Origin: Phylloscopus collybita
Lineage: Eukaryota; Chordata; Aves; Passeriformes; Phylloscopidae
Direction of reading: 5' to 3'
DNA: 64,000 bases
Assembly: GCA_027886175.1 (NCBI GenBank)
Contig: JAJNNQ010000024.1
Span: 1,162,001 to 1,226,000, forward strand
Under the pieces are notes generated by a model. That model made no database searches, had not been told where the DNA came from, and saw only the letters and a program-made list of their open reading frames with translations. Every line of letters starts with the position of its first letter. Within the stretch, counting starts at the first letter, position 1. The position numbers and the translations under genes are program-made. Below are positions 35,301 to 47,300 of the stretch, one piece after another.

Positions 35301-38300
35301 GCTGCTTTTAATGCAGAAAATCCCGCCTGTGGAGGTTCTTGTGGTCTCACTGATGAAGTGAGGGCCATCCTACCTGCAAGTACTCTTCTGCCTCAGCTTT
35401 GTTTGAAACACAGTGAAGTGAGGAGGAACATTTTGAAAAAGGCTTGGAGTCCTTCTTTCACAGAGCCCTCCTTGTGGAAGTACTTGGCTTGGTTTGCTTG
35501 GGTTACTTGTCTTATTTTATTAAGCCTGATATCTTCATCTCTAATAGAGGTGTCTTTCATCACTGCCTTTGCCATACAAAGGCAAAATACCATGGATGTC
35601 ACTGACTTCCCATAATTAGAGCTGATGGCTTTATTACCCAGATTTTTCCAAAGCCTGCTGGGAGAAGCATCACTGTGGATAGCCCAGCATGCTGATTGTT
35701 ACAAATATTTCCTGTCTGGTTGGGGGCAAAAAATCTGTGTGGTGAAGACTTGGCCAACTGCTGGAAGTCATGGGCGAGTTGTGCAGCAAGCAAAATGATT
35801 TTTTTTTCACGTCCTACTAATGCTCAGTCTGCACAGCTTGGGGTCTGGGGGTGATTTTCTGGGTGGCACTGGACAAACCATTTCAGTCCCTCAGCCTTGG
35901 GTTTCACCTGTGGTGTATGGGAATACCTGTGGTGACCATCTCTGCAAGGAGTTTGGGTGCTCCACCCTCACAGCAGGCTGCTTCTGATCTCAGGTTCTGA
36001 TCTCTGGTTAATCCTTCAGCCCTTGGCTGTGAGGAGTAAGGAGAAATCGACCCTCCAGTTCCCAAAACATACTTAAAAATGTTTCCAGTTTGTAAGTTTT
36101 CTGTAAACTTCCAGCACTTAAGGAACTCGAAGAGCCTGGTTAATTACAGGATGTACTGACAAGTGCTTGTAATGTCATTTTGTGCCAGAAGAATAGGTGG
36201 GAAGCAGAGTGTGAAAGCACTGTTAATTTTGGGCAGGATGCATGGGGCTTTCTGCATTCGCTGTGGAACTGTGTGTGCTGCTTTCATTATACATTTGATT
36301 ATATACAAGTCTTGTACATACACTGATGAGAGTGAGGCAAAGCTGCTTCATTATTTTGGAGACTCACTCAAAATATTTTCTTTCTTTCAGAGACTTGAAG
36401 ATAGAAAATCTGTTGCTAGATGAAGACAACAATATCAAGCTTATTGGTATGAAACCAGTTTGGCAATTCCAGTAATTAAAATTGTTAGTTTTATAAAGAG
36501 AGTTTTTGAGGCTTCATAATCCACCATGTGAGAACTGCTAATGTTGCTGCAGAGCGGAGTTGAGAGAGTATAGATAGCAATCAAGCTGTTCCTGACAGCA
36601 TTTTGTGAAAAAAAAATGATCCAAATAATTCGGATTTAACTGGGTATGGGAATAATCCTACATCTTAAACCCACATCTTTCACGTTCAAATCGGGAGCTC
36701 GGTAAGGAATTTAAGAATTGACACCACAGAAGTGGTTTATTTTATTATCATGGTGGCTTCTTATTTGCTAGGGGCTGGATTCTGCCCCCGTGAACATATG
36801 CTTCCACTGAAGTCAGTGGGAGTTGCACACATTTTTAGCAGCTGGCAAAATGTGGTCCTATATTTGTATTTGTTAAATTTGCTTCCAGCACCTAGGACAA
36901 AATTGGTTTAGAGGGCTGTTAAAGAATAAAAAAGATCAACGGTGGAGCCTTGATTGTATTTAGGTATCAGTTGTATGTGGTGCTTGATTCATTCAAGCTG
37001 TGCAGGCATTTTGGATTCAGCATTGGTGGGGATAGTCTCTCGCTGCCTTGCATAACTCCCATTAATGTTAATGTGGGCACTGAAAAGAAAATATTCCTTT
37101 CATAAAATAAATGCCAAACATCTGTTTATGTTTCTTTCCGTGCCTGCACTTTTGCCAGCAGCACTGTCTGTGGCTGCAGACTTAAAACACTCCACTGACT
37201 CCCTTCAGAAGTTCCATGGGCTGAAAAGTGCTGAAAACCACTGAGCAGTCAAACATCCAGGTCAGATGGACACTCACTGGGACGTCTGAAGTGCATGCAT
37301 CCCCAGGCAAAGAAGGGGAGGATGATGAATGAAATCTGAAATACCCAGGTTTTACTTAGGGAATTCAGGCTTGGAAATGCTACCCCTACTTTGTAGCAAA
37401 TCAACCAGCTGGGAAAATAATAGCAAAGGGAACTCTGGGTTAGCTCAGCTAAGGGTCAGGAGGACACTGATAAGTGACCATGAATCATTCACCAGTGCTG
37501 ATGGATACCACCCATGATCCTGATTTAGCAGATAAGGCAGACCAGATGGTTTGCACCAGCGCTCTAGGAACGTCTGATGGATTTAAAGAACTCACACAAC
37601 TTCCCTGCTATTGGGTGTTTGATTACACAGCACTACGTGAGCTTGACATCCAAACCAAGGCCTTCCCAGATGATACATGTACAATTAAAGCTCTCGTGCC
37701 AAAAAAAATGACTCCAGACCTGCTCCTGCAGTTCTGTTTGCTTCGGCTGCGTGGAGCGGTCTCCTCGCAGTGGGTGGTGTGGGAAGCAAAGAGAAAAGAG
37801 AAAACAGACAGCTTGATCTTCCACAGCCTCAATAAATTGTCCTCAGGTCTGCAGCCTGATGTTTAAGCAAAGCAGATTGCAGGCAGTGTGTATGCTGGAA
37901 CAAAGCAATGAAATCCCACCACCCAGCTGGGGGTGGTGGAGCAAAAGAAGGGTTGCAATATTTTGTGTAGCCTGCCTTACTAGAAATGATCAGTTGTGTC
38001 ATCACATAGTCCTTCCCAGGCAGGTTCTTCAGGAGCGAAGAACATGTTTTGAGGAATTCAAGTGCTGCTTTTCATGACTGGGAGAAGAGACTCTGAGCTA
38101 CAAAACCATCTCATGTTACCTGCTGTGGGGTGAGAGCTTGGGCTCCATCATTTGTCCAGCAGTAAACACAGGAGTAGCTAATAAATATAAAAATGCTGTT
38201 CTTGTAGTAGCTGTGAAAGGAAGAACAGAAGGTGCAATGAAGATTGAAAATGTGATCCTGGAGTCACTGCTTGTTCATGCATTTCAGTGAGACCTGCATG

Positions 38301-41300
38301 CCTCGAGCCCTCGGCTGCTCAAGGCCACCTTGGGTTTGTTCTTCCTTTTTGGCCACGTGACAAGGTGGTTTAGAGCCTGCTCCTAAATATTCTTCTTGGA
38401 AAAAATTCCCTTTGAGAGGACTTACTCTTAGCAGTCTGTTAACCAAATGGAAGAACATCAAGATTGGAACTGTTGGAAGCATTCCACTCCTCGTTATCTA
38501 CCAGCCCACGTGGTCGGTGTCAGATTAAAGAAGCTGCAAAAAGACCACACCAAGTCCTTGGCATCCTGCTGGGACACACAACTCTGCTGAGCTCTGCAGG
38601 GCTCTGCTGGTCCAGCTTGTCCAGGAGCTTGTGTTTGACAGCTCTTCCCCTGTTCTGGCGGGCAGAGCTGCAGGGATAGCTTGGTGTGGATTCCCTGGAG
38701 GCGCCGAGGAGGAGCAGAGCGATGCGATGAGGCTTCAACAGCACGAGCAGTGGGGGTGGTGGAGCTCCCTTGTGAAAATATTTACTTTGGAAAGCCAAGT
38801 GTGGCCTTTGATCTGAATTCCTGTCATTTGCTGGGCTTCTTGAAAGGGAGAGGCAGGGAGTGGCAGCGAGGTTATCGGTGCTGGTGGTCGCACTGTTCTC
38901 ATCAAGATCAGCAGTGCATCCTTAATAAAAATAGTAAAAATCACACTGTGATCACCATGTGCTGACACAGTGTTAATAGCAATATTCTGATTTCCATGGC
39001 TATGAAGTCCCTGTCCTCAGCATGCATCTGTTTGCACACATTCTGCATTTTCAGCAGGAAAAAAAAAAAGGCATAGCAGCTGAAATGAATGAGGAGAAGA
39101 AAGTGAATGAGGGGTTGACAATTGAAACAAGTGAGAGAATGAAAACCTCTCGTAGAGTATCCCTCTGCTGATACTGATGAAGGGATGCTGATTGACACCA
39201 TCACAGAATGCAGCCTTTGCATCCTGTGACTGTAAAACATTACAGTAAAGTCATTTGTAGCTGGCATGACACAGCAGGGTAAGGACCAGGAGTAACACTG
39301 TGTGCAGATATTATTTCTAGGAGTTTTTAAAAGTATTTTACAGTTGGCAGAACTCAACTCAGGCCACAGCTAATGAACACGTTAATTAAGTTAATGGATC
39401 CTCTGCAGTATTTGTGAAAGCCCCAGGGATGGTACATCCCTAGCAGGGATGATTAAGCAGCGTCCAGAGATAATTGTTTTCCATCAGAGGCAAGGAAATC
39501 GTCTCGATTCTCCCTTCAATTTTGACAATGTTCTCCAGGAAAGCCCCAGTGAGCCTCTTGAGCTGTGAAAGATGGTGATTCCTGTCTCCCCTGTGCCTGC
39601 CTGGCCCTCAGAGGTGCAGCCAGTCGAGTGGAAAGCACTGTTGCCACCATTTAGGCTCTTCCAGGCTCTGTCATAATTGCAATTTTTTTGTAAGCATTTT
39701 CATATCTTTGCCTGGTTTAGTGAGGGAATGAGGCTTATGTGTCTGTCCTGTCAGGAGGAACTCCTCAAATTTCAGCCATATTTGGTTTTCAGCTGGCCTG
39801 AAGGACAGGCCAGCACTACAAGTCCAGTGCAAAAAGATGTGCAGGTAAGGAAAGGAGCCACAAATTAATGACTGGGAGAGGATATTGAGGAATTAATCAG
39901 ATGTCAGTGTTCTTAAAAGTGGTGGCTTTCAAGGATTCACAGAATATTCTGAGTTGGAGAGGACCCACAAGGATCAACGAGTCCCACTCTTAATAAATGG
40001 GATTTGTTGTTCCCTAAGACCATCTCAGCCTGCAGCCACCCCAGCGCTGGAGCAGGCAGCAGGGAAATCTTGGGAACACCTGAGAGCACTTGGGAAACTG
40101 CAGTGCCTCCTGCTGAGAGGCTCCCTCTTGTCTCCAGTGCCAGTCCCTCGTTGTTATTATTGCCACAGAAGGGTGTCAGGTACACCCAGGGGCCAGGAAC
40201 ACAACAACTCAAGGCAGAAGTCAGGGAGAGAGCAGCCAAGTCAAGACATTTCCCCCTCTTGCTCCAAGGTCTCTGTGTTACTGCAGGGCTGAACTCTCTG
40301 TGTCTGTGCATCACCACAGCAGCCCCCTTTTCCATCTGATGGTTCACTCACACCCTTGAGAGGGAATGTTGCAGAAATCCCACTGCACCTTGTCCCCTGC
40401 AGAACATCCTGCAGCAGTGTGGGAGCCACGGCAGCCTGAGGCGGCTCAGGGCCTGGGACGAGCTCAGCTGTGGTTGTTGCCATCCAGTTGCCAGTGAAAT
40501 GTGGTTGCTTTGCCTATGGAATGGATAATTGGGGATGTCCTAGGACTCTATTTATTGTTTGTGGACACCTCTGGTTATCTGGCACCTCATAGAAACAAAT
40601 TACATGAGATTTTTTGTATGTGGATGAGGGTTTTTTTTTCTCCTTAGGGAGTTCATTGCTTAGCTTTTGGAAAAAATGTTCTTTCCTTTTAACTTGTGCT
40701 CTAGACACAGTTTGACTGTGTCTCTCTTTCATAACTGTGTCTCTGTGCCTTTCACAGACTTTGGATTGAGCAACTGTGCAGGAATCTTGGGTTATTCTGA
40801 TCCCTTCAGCACCCAGTGTGGGAGCCCAGCATATGCAGCCCCTGAACTTCTGGCAAGGAAGAAGTACGGGCCCAAAATAGACGTTTGGTCCATGTGAGTT
40901 ACTTCTCAAGTTTATAATTGTTATTGCAAAGAGCAGGGGCGTCTCCAGCTAGATCAGGTGGCTCATTCAGCCTGACCTGAGATGGGGCATCAACCCTGCA
41001 ATAACTGCCAGACATTAAAGATGAAGCACAGTCTCTAAACCCTGAATTTTTCCTTGTTCCTGATCCTTTCTTTCTCTTTCTTTTTCTGCATGTTTTCTTC
41101 CAGTGGGGTGAACATGTATGCCATGCTGACTGGCACATTACCCTTCACTGTGGAGCCATTCAGCTTGAGAGCCTTATACCAAAAGATGGTGGACAAAGAG
41201 ATGAACCCCTTTCCCACCCAGCTCTCCTCAGGTAATCCAGGGGGATTGCTGGGAAACGTTTGGATCCAGTGGGTCAGAGCTGTTGCATGGAATTACGGAT

Positions 41301-44300
41301 CATTGGGGATTGGGAAAAGTTCCTTTATTCGTGTTGGCCTCTGAAAGACCTGCAGGAGTTCTTGTAGCAGAATTCCTTTTGCTTTGACTTCTGGAGAAGC
41401 ACCAAGTTGTGCTGAATATGAGAGAAGGAACAAATCTGTGAAATTCTGTGGGATTGCTTTTGAGGAGCAATTGGTCTGTGTTGCACATCCAGAAGGTTCT
41501 AGCATAGGGTAGGGGTGGATGAACAGATTTTTTTGGAATAACAGATTCCTGGGTATTATCATGACTGGGGTTGAGTGATGAACTGCCTCAAATGACCTCA
41601 CATTTATTATGGAATAATGACATGCACTAAGAAAGTTATTTTGGGACAGTTACCTGGGATAACCTTTGTGTGCTCACAAAATGCAAAATAGTTGGTGTAT
41701 TACTATTAGAAATATTAATCCCTGCTTCAGAGCCGTGTCACTAGGCAACAGAATCACTTTTCAGCTTGCAGCAAGGCCACTGCCAGCATTTGGAACAAGC
41801 TCTCTTTGGTAGCTGGGTTTTATTTTTTTATGCCAAATTGGTTGTCCATGGAGAGCTTCTGTCTCCTTCCCCGGCAGCCTGTTTGCAAAGGGCTTTGGAT
41901 AAAATTAAAAGATTGCAAATACAAAAAGGCAATGGAAACTGTTGTTAGAGGGTAAAAGAGAACCCTTGGGAGCTGAGTCACAAGGTGAATTCTCCAAGTA
42001 GAGATTTAGGGTTCCACCTTCACCCTGTAGAAGGCCAGACCCTGAGCAGCAAAACAGGTAACACTGCTTTTGCCAGGCTTTGTTTGGCTGTTGCATCCAT
42101 CCTGCCATTTAACAGTGGAGATCAGATTTTTCTCTCTGTAGCATCTGTAGCTCACTTGACACTGTGGTCCCCAGGGAAGGCAGGATTTCGTTTATCCTGT
42201 GAGAGCTCCAGCAGCCTGAACTTGCAGAGATGATGGCAAATTAATGGACTAGATTTAAACATGTTAACCTTTGCCCCGGGTGGACAAAGGTGCCCATCAG
42301 TCCCTGACCCGAGCCAAGGCCCCTGTGAGCTCAGTGACATGCCACAGTGTGATTTAAGGTGACATTTGTTCCTGCCACCCTTAGGCTTTGGGTCACTGGG
42401 CAGAAACTCTTCTCCTCTGCTCTGGGAACTGCAGTGCTTGTTAACTTCTTGGGTTTATGGACCTTTTATTTTAGCTGAGTCTAAATGTCCATAAATTCAT
42501 CTGTAAAGTAGAGAAGTTTTACAGGAGTCTGTTTTACATGACCAGGACATTGTCTTTCAATATTTAATTTCCTGGTTACTGAACACACAGCCCCATCAGT
42601 CTTATCACTGAGCAGGAAAACACTTCATTTGTCTGACCTGAAATGCTGGGTGAGCACCTGAAACAACCTGTGTAGCAAAACGGGGAAATTTTGGAGTTGG
42701 TGTTTGATTTTCCCACTTAGGAAGCTGTTTCTCATTAAGCCTCTTGAACAACAGCTATCTGGTTATTGATTTTAGGTGAGCAGAGGTCAGGTGCTCAGGA
42801 ACTTGGTGTTCACCTTGCATATATTCCCTTTCCTTCGTGTTTGCTCCCTGGGGAAATCATTTTGCTGTCCACAGCTGTGTGGAAAAGCTCCCTGGAAAAG
42901 CTCCTTGTGCCATCCCAAATCTCAAACCAGCCACGGTGCTGTTGCTCCTCTCTGTTACCCAGGTCTGGCAGCTTCCAGGGGGGAAATCTTCACTTCAAAA
43001 TTCATTTCTCCCAGCCTGAATCTGTTGATCCATGGCACTTCACAAGCTTTATTTAATTAGTTTGCCTTTTGGCAAAGGTGGGGGTGGAGAAGTGGGATTT
43101 TTAAAGGAGATGCTGGGTGATTTGGAGCCCAAGCATGGTGGTGAGGAAGGAGGGAGTGTGGGGGTTTGGGGGGAGGGATTCCTCTGGCTCTGAGCCAGGG
43201 GGATGTGTGAGGTTTCTGACACAGACACGGGGGAAGCACTGGAGCGAGAGGGGATTCAATGGGAGAACAAGGGCTTGTTGTTTGCTGTAATGGGGGTGAG
43301 GGAAGGGCAGGCCAGGCACACAGACAGCAGCTCCCAGCAAGTTTGGGAACTCGGATGTGGGCTCTTCCTGCTGCTCCTGCGACGTGGCTGCTGTAGGATA
43401 ATAACAAAAATACTGGAGGATATTTACGTGAAGCATCTCACATAAATCAGTGGTTTGTGAAGAGAGAGAGATTAGAAAAAACCCAGCTGATGCCTGGTAG
43501 ATACAGAGGAATAAGTCTCTCTTGCACATTCTTGCCACGGAGAGGGCCCTCTCACCAGAGAAAGCTGATTTTTGCAGGATACTGTCCACTGAGGTTGCTC
43601 AGGTTGTTGGGAGTTGGCACCTGTCGGGTCTGACCCTGATTTATTTAGGGAGAAACCCTCCCTTCCTCATCCTCCAGCTTCCCTGGTGCACCAGCCCATC
43701 CTGTCCCATCCCACTGTGGGGTCACCAACAGGTGTTTTATTCTCCTTAAGCTGCATGTAGGAGCAGTGAAACCCTTAGTAATTTGAGGAATAAAGACCAG
43801 ACCTAGGTGAAACAGGGTTTATTTTCAGCTCAGAGGGCACTTCTTATGAGATTTTGGGCAGATCACTTGATTTCACTGCTGCTAATCATGTAAGAAGCAC
43901 ATGACTTAAAAACTGAGCGTTTTTGCAAGAAACTCAGGAGGAATGGTTGAGTGTCATTGAAAGCTGAAGGTCCAGAAGAACAAAGCAAAGCTTGTTAATT
44001 TTGCTGTACTCTTTTAATTTGGCTAAAGCATTCTGCAGCTAGTTGTTGGTTGGGTGGAAGCCAGAGAATTTGTCCTTATAATGTCAAAGGGAGCCTAGTT
44101 TGCCAGGTCTGCATCCCTTCCCTGCCCTCACCCCTGGTCCATCTCCTTCTACTTTGAGCACAGTGGTTTGTCTCTGACCTGGCTCCAGCCTCTTGCCCAC
44201 ATGTGGGAATTAAATATTGGCTCACCTGCTCCGAAACTTCAAGTGAGCTCTGAGACAAAAAGCACTTTTCCCCCTCCCCTTTATAACTCTATAAATCACG

Positions 44301-47300
44301 GTGACTGTAAATCATTGTTTGTTTTAGTTCCTAATCCCTTATCGGTTCTTCCATTTTCTCAAGGACATTGGAGCATGCAGTGAGGAAAATGTTCCTTCCT
44401 AGTTCAGGCTGCAGTCACCCATGTCCTGTGCAAGGCCTAAAGCAGACAGATGACTGAGCTGGTGTTTGGGGTTTCTCCTTGTTCTCTTCACAGCGGCCAT
44501 CAACTTCCTGCGCTCTCTGCTGGAGCCAGACCCTGCAAAGAGACCAAACATCCAGCAGGCCCTGGCAAACCGCTGGCTCAATGAGAACTACCCTGGGAGA
44601 GCACCACCCAACGTCACCTATCCAAACAGGTACAGCGGGCAGGGGAGGGCAGGGGAGGAGAAAACCTGCCAGGCTGTCTGTACATCATGTCCCCGGTGTT
44701 CCAGTTCCGTTTGTGTGAGGGATGCTAGGAATCCATCCTAAAGATTATTGAGATTGGCCCTGTGCTGCATGAAGTGATGCAGAGCAATACCTTAAATTGG
44801 GAAGCTGCAACTGCAGTGCATTATTTGCCCAGGGTGGACTGGGGTGCAGATCTGCTGGTTAGTTTGCTGCAGGCCTGGGAATGAGGAGGTGTGACAGGCA
44901 GTTCTGATCTCCTCCTCGGTCAGTAAAAGCCAAGCTGCTCCTCCAGGAGAGCCTCTGCCTGTTTGTGAGGTGCTGTGAGTTAAGGGAATATGCAAACCGT
45001 GGTGAGAAAGGTCAGAGTTGAATGGCCTTGCTTTGGTGGTGGTTAGTGTGGAATACCTGCACCCTGAATAAGTGACTGAAAGCAGGCAGAGAATGAATCT
45101 CACAGTCAGTCAAACATCCATCCAGGGAAAGAGGAAGAAGGGAAGATACTTGTGGTATCCAGTTTGGTTAGAAATAATCTTGCTCGACTTTAAATGTCTG
45201 CAGTGTGGAGTTGCAGTCAGTGGAGAGAAATAAGGGCACTTTTTCAATAAGGATTCATCTGACTTCTCCCTGATTCTGCCTCAGGATGACTTTGTGCCCT
45301 GGAGATATGAGCTCCTCTCCAGGGACTGTAAATGAAGCCTCAGGCAACTCACTTGAAATTACATGTCCCAGTTTGATCAGATAAAACCTCCTTCCTGTAT
45401 CAAAGCCCTCCAGCTGTGTCTCATACACCACCCAGGACCTGCAGGATTCTCTGGCTCACAGGCCAAGCAGCACTGAGGCAAAGACAGCAACTTAAAGCCC
45501 AATTTTGGTGCTTAAAACTTGATAGTGCTGCAGAATTTCTGTCCTAACTTGGCTAAGAGGAGAGTCCCTGCGTGAAGATCATAACTTCCCCTCCTTCAGT
45601 TGCCAGGAACCAGATGTAGTGCCTTGACAAGGGCATTTCCCTTCCAGAGGTGGCACTTTGGAGTGCTGCATCATGGAGAACCCTGTGACTGTGCCATTCC
45701 TTGACCTGAGGAGAAGAGCAGGTCTTCAGCTCCCAAAGGCTGGATGGATGGATGGATGGATGGATGGATGGATGGATGGATGGTGGGATGGATGGATGGA
45801 TGGTGGGATGGATGGATGGGTGGATGGATGGATGGATGGATGGATGGATGGATGGATGGTGGGATGGATGGTGGGATGGATGGATGGATGGATGGATGGA
45901 TGGTGGGATGGATGGATGGATGGATGGATGGATGGATGGATGGATGGATGGTGGGATGGATGGATGGATGGATGGATGGATGGATGGATGGTGGGATGGA
46001 TGGATGGATGGTGGGATGGATGGATGGTGGGGTGGATGGATGGATGGATGGATGGGTGGATGGATGGATGGATGGATGGTGGGATGGATGGATGGTGGGA
46101 TGGAGGGATGGATGGATGGATGGATGGATGGATGGATGGATGGATGGATGGTGGGATGGATGGGTGGATGGATGGATGGTGGGATGGATGGATGGGTGGA
46201 TGGGTGGATGGTGGGATGGATGGATGGTGGGATGGATGGATGGATGGATGGATGGATGGATGGATGGATGGTGGGATGGATGGATGGGTGGATGGTGGGA
46301 TGGATGGATGGTGGGGTGGATGGATGGATGGATGGATGGGTGGATGGATGGATGGATGGATGGTGGGATGGATGGATGGTGGGATGGAGGGATGGATGGA
46401 TGGATGGATGGATGGATGGATGGATGGATGGTGGGATGGATGGGTGGATGGATGGATGGTGGGATGGATGGATGGGTGGATGGGTGGATGGTGGGATGGA
46501 TGGATGGTGGGATGGATGGATGGATGGATGGATGGATGGTGGGATGGATGGATGGATGGATGGATGGATGGATGGATGGATGTCAAGCAGCTTGGCTGCC
46601 TGTGGATATGACTGTATCAATCCCCTGAAATGAGGAGGGGAACTGTGGGGCCAGCTGCCAGCTGTAATCCCCAGGATATAAAGGTGGCCCCTGTGATGAA
46701 TTGTTTCCCAAGGGATGAAGACAGGCAGAGCCATTCTCTCGATATCACTCCTCCAGTTTTAGGGGACATGTGAAGCTGTAAAGGATAAAAGCTCTTAAAG
46801 ACATATTTTCTTTCATTTTTTTCAAATAATACTACTTTTGTTTCATTAGTTGATGTCCCACACTTGACCTACCTAGAGTCTGTCATACTGGAGCTTTATA
46901 GGGAGAATAACCAGCAAAGTTTGAAATATTTAAAGATGTGGCCTGGCTCCTTTTGAGCTTGTCTCAGGAAGTACCACTGGCGTCAGCTTCCATGGAATTT
47001 CTCCAGTTTTTCCTTAGTGTGCAGATATGGATAAGGTGAGACAGTGCATGAAAAACCCAGTGCTGAATTTGCAAAGGATCAATTCCTCTCTCAATCAACA
47101 CAGAAGGAGTTGTGTTATCTCCCTGCAGTGCCCTTCCACTACTCTGGGGGTAACACCCATTGTTCCCAAGGCAGGAGCGTGGTAGGAAGGGAAGAGCATG
47201 GAGATAAGGTGGGAGAACAGCAGAAGCTGCATTTTCAGGAGAATATTTTCCCAGGCTTTTTATAGGCATGCTTTTGTTGAAGAAATTCCCTGAAGGCAAG

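Larger units (their letters stand above)
28728..36390 (+). other. HUNK: HUNK intron 2 (7.7 kb)
   Basis: The intron holds two CR1 fragments on the minus strand, a 19-bp triplicate at 30674-30730, T-rich runs near 33710 and 34345, and a C13 run near 34415. No other gene is seen. Confidence 0.85.
36447..40757 (+). other. HUNK: HUNK intron 3 (4.3 kb)
   Basis: The intron holds a candidate ancient repeat (36771-36840), an unexplained 130-codon open frame (37474-37866) and a CR1 end (39934-39990). No RNA gene is recognised. Confidence 0.85.

Noticed and set aside
45553..46734. Very long ORFs (up to 393 codons) on both strands made of GWMD or HPSI repeats
   Set aside because: They are translations of the GGAT tetranucleotide array, which has no stop in any frame.
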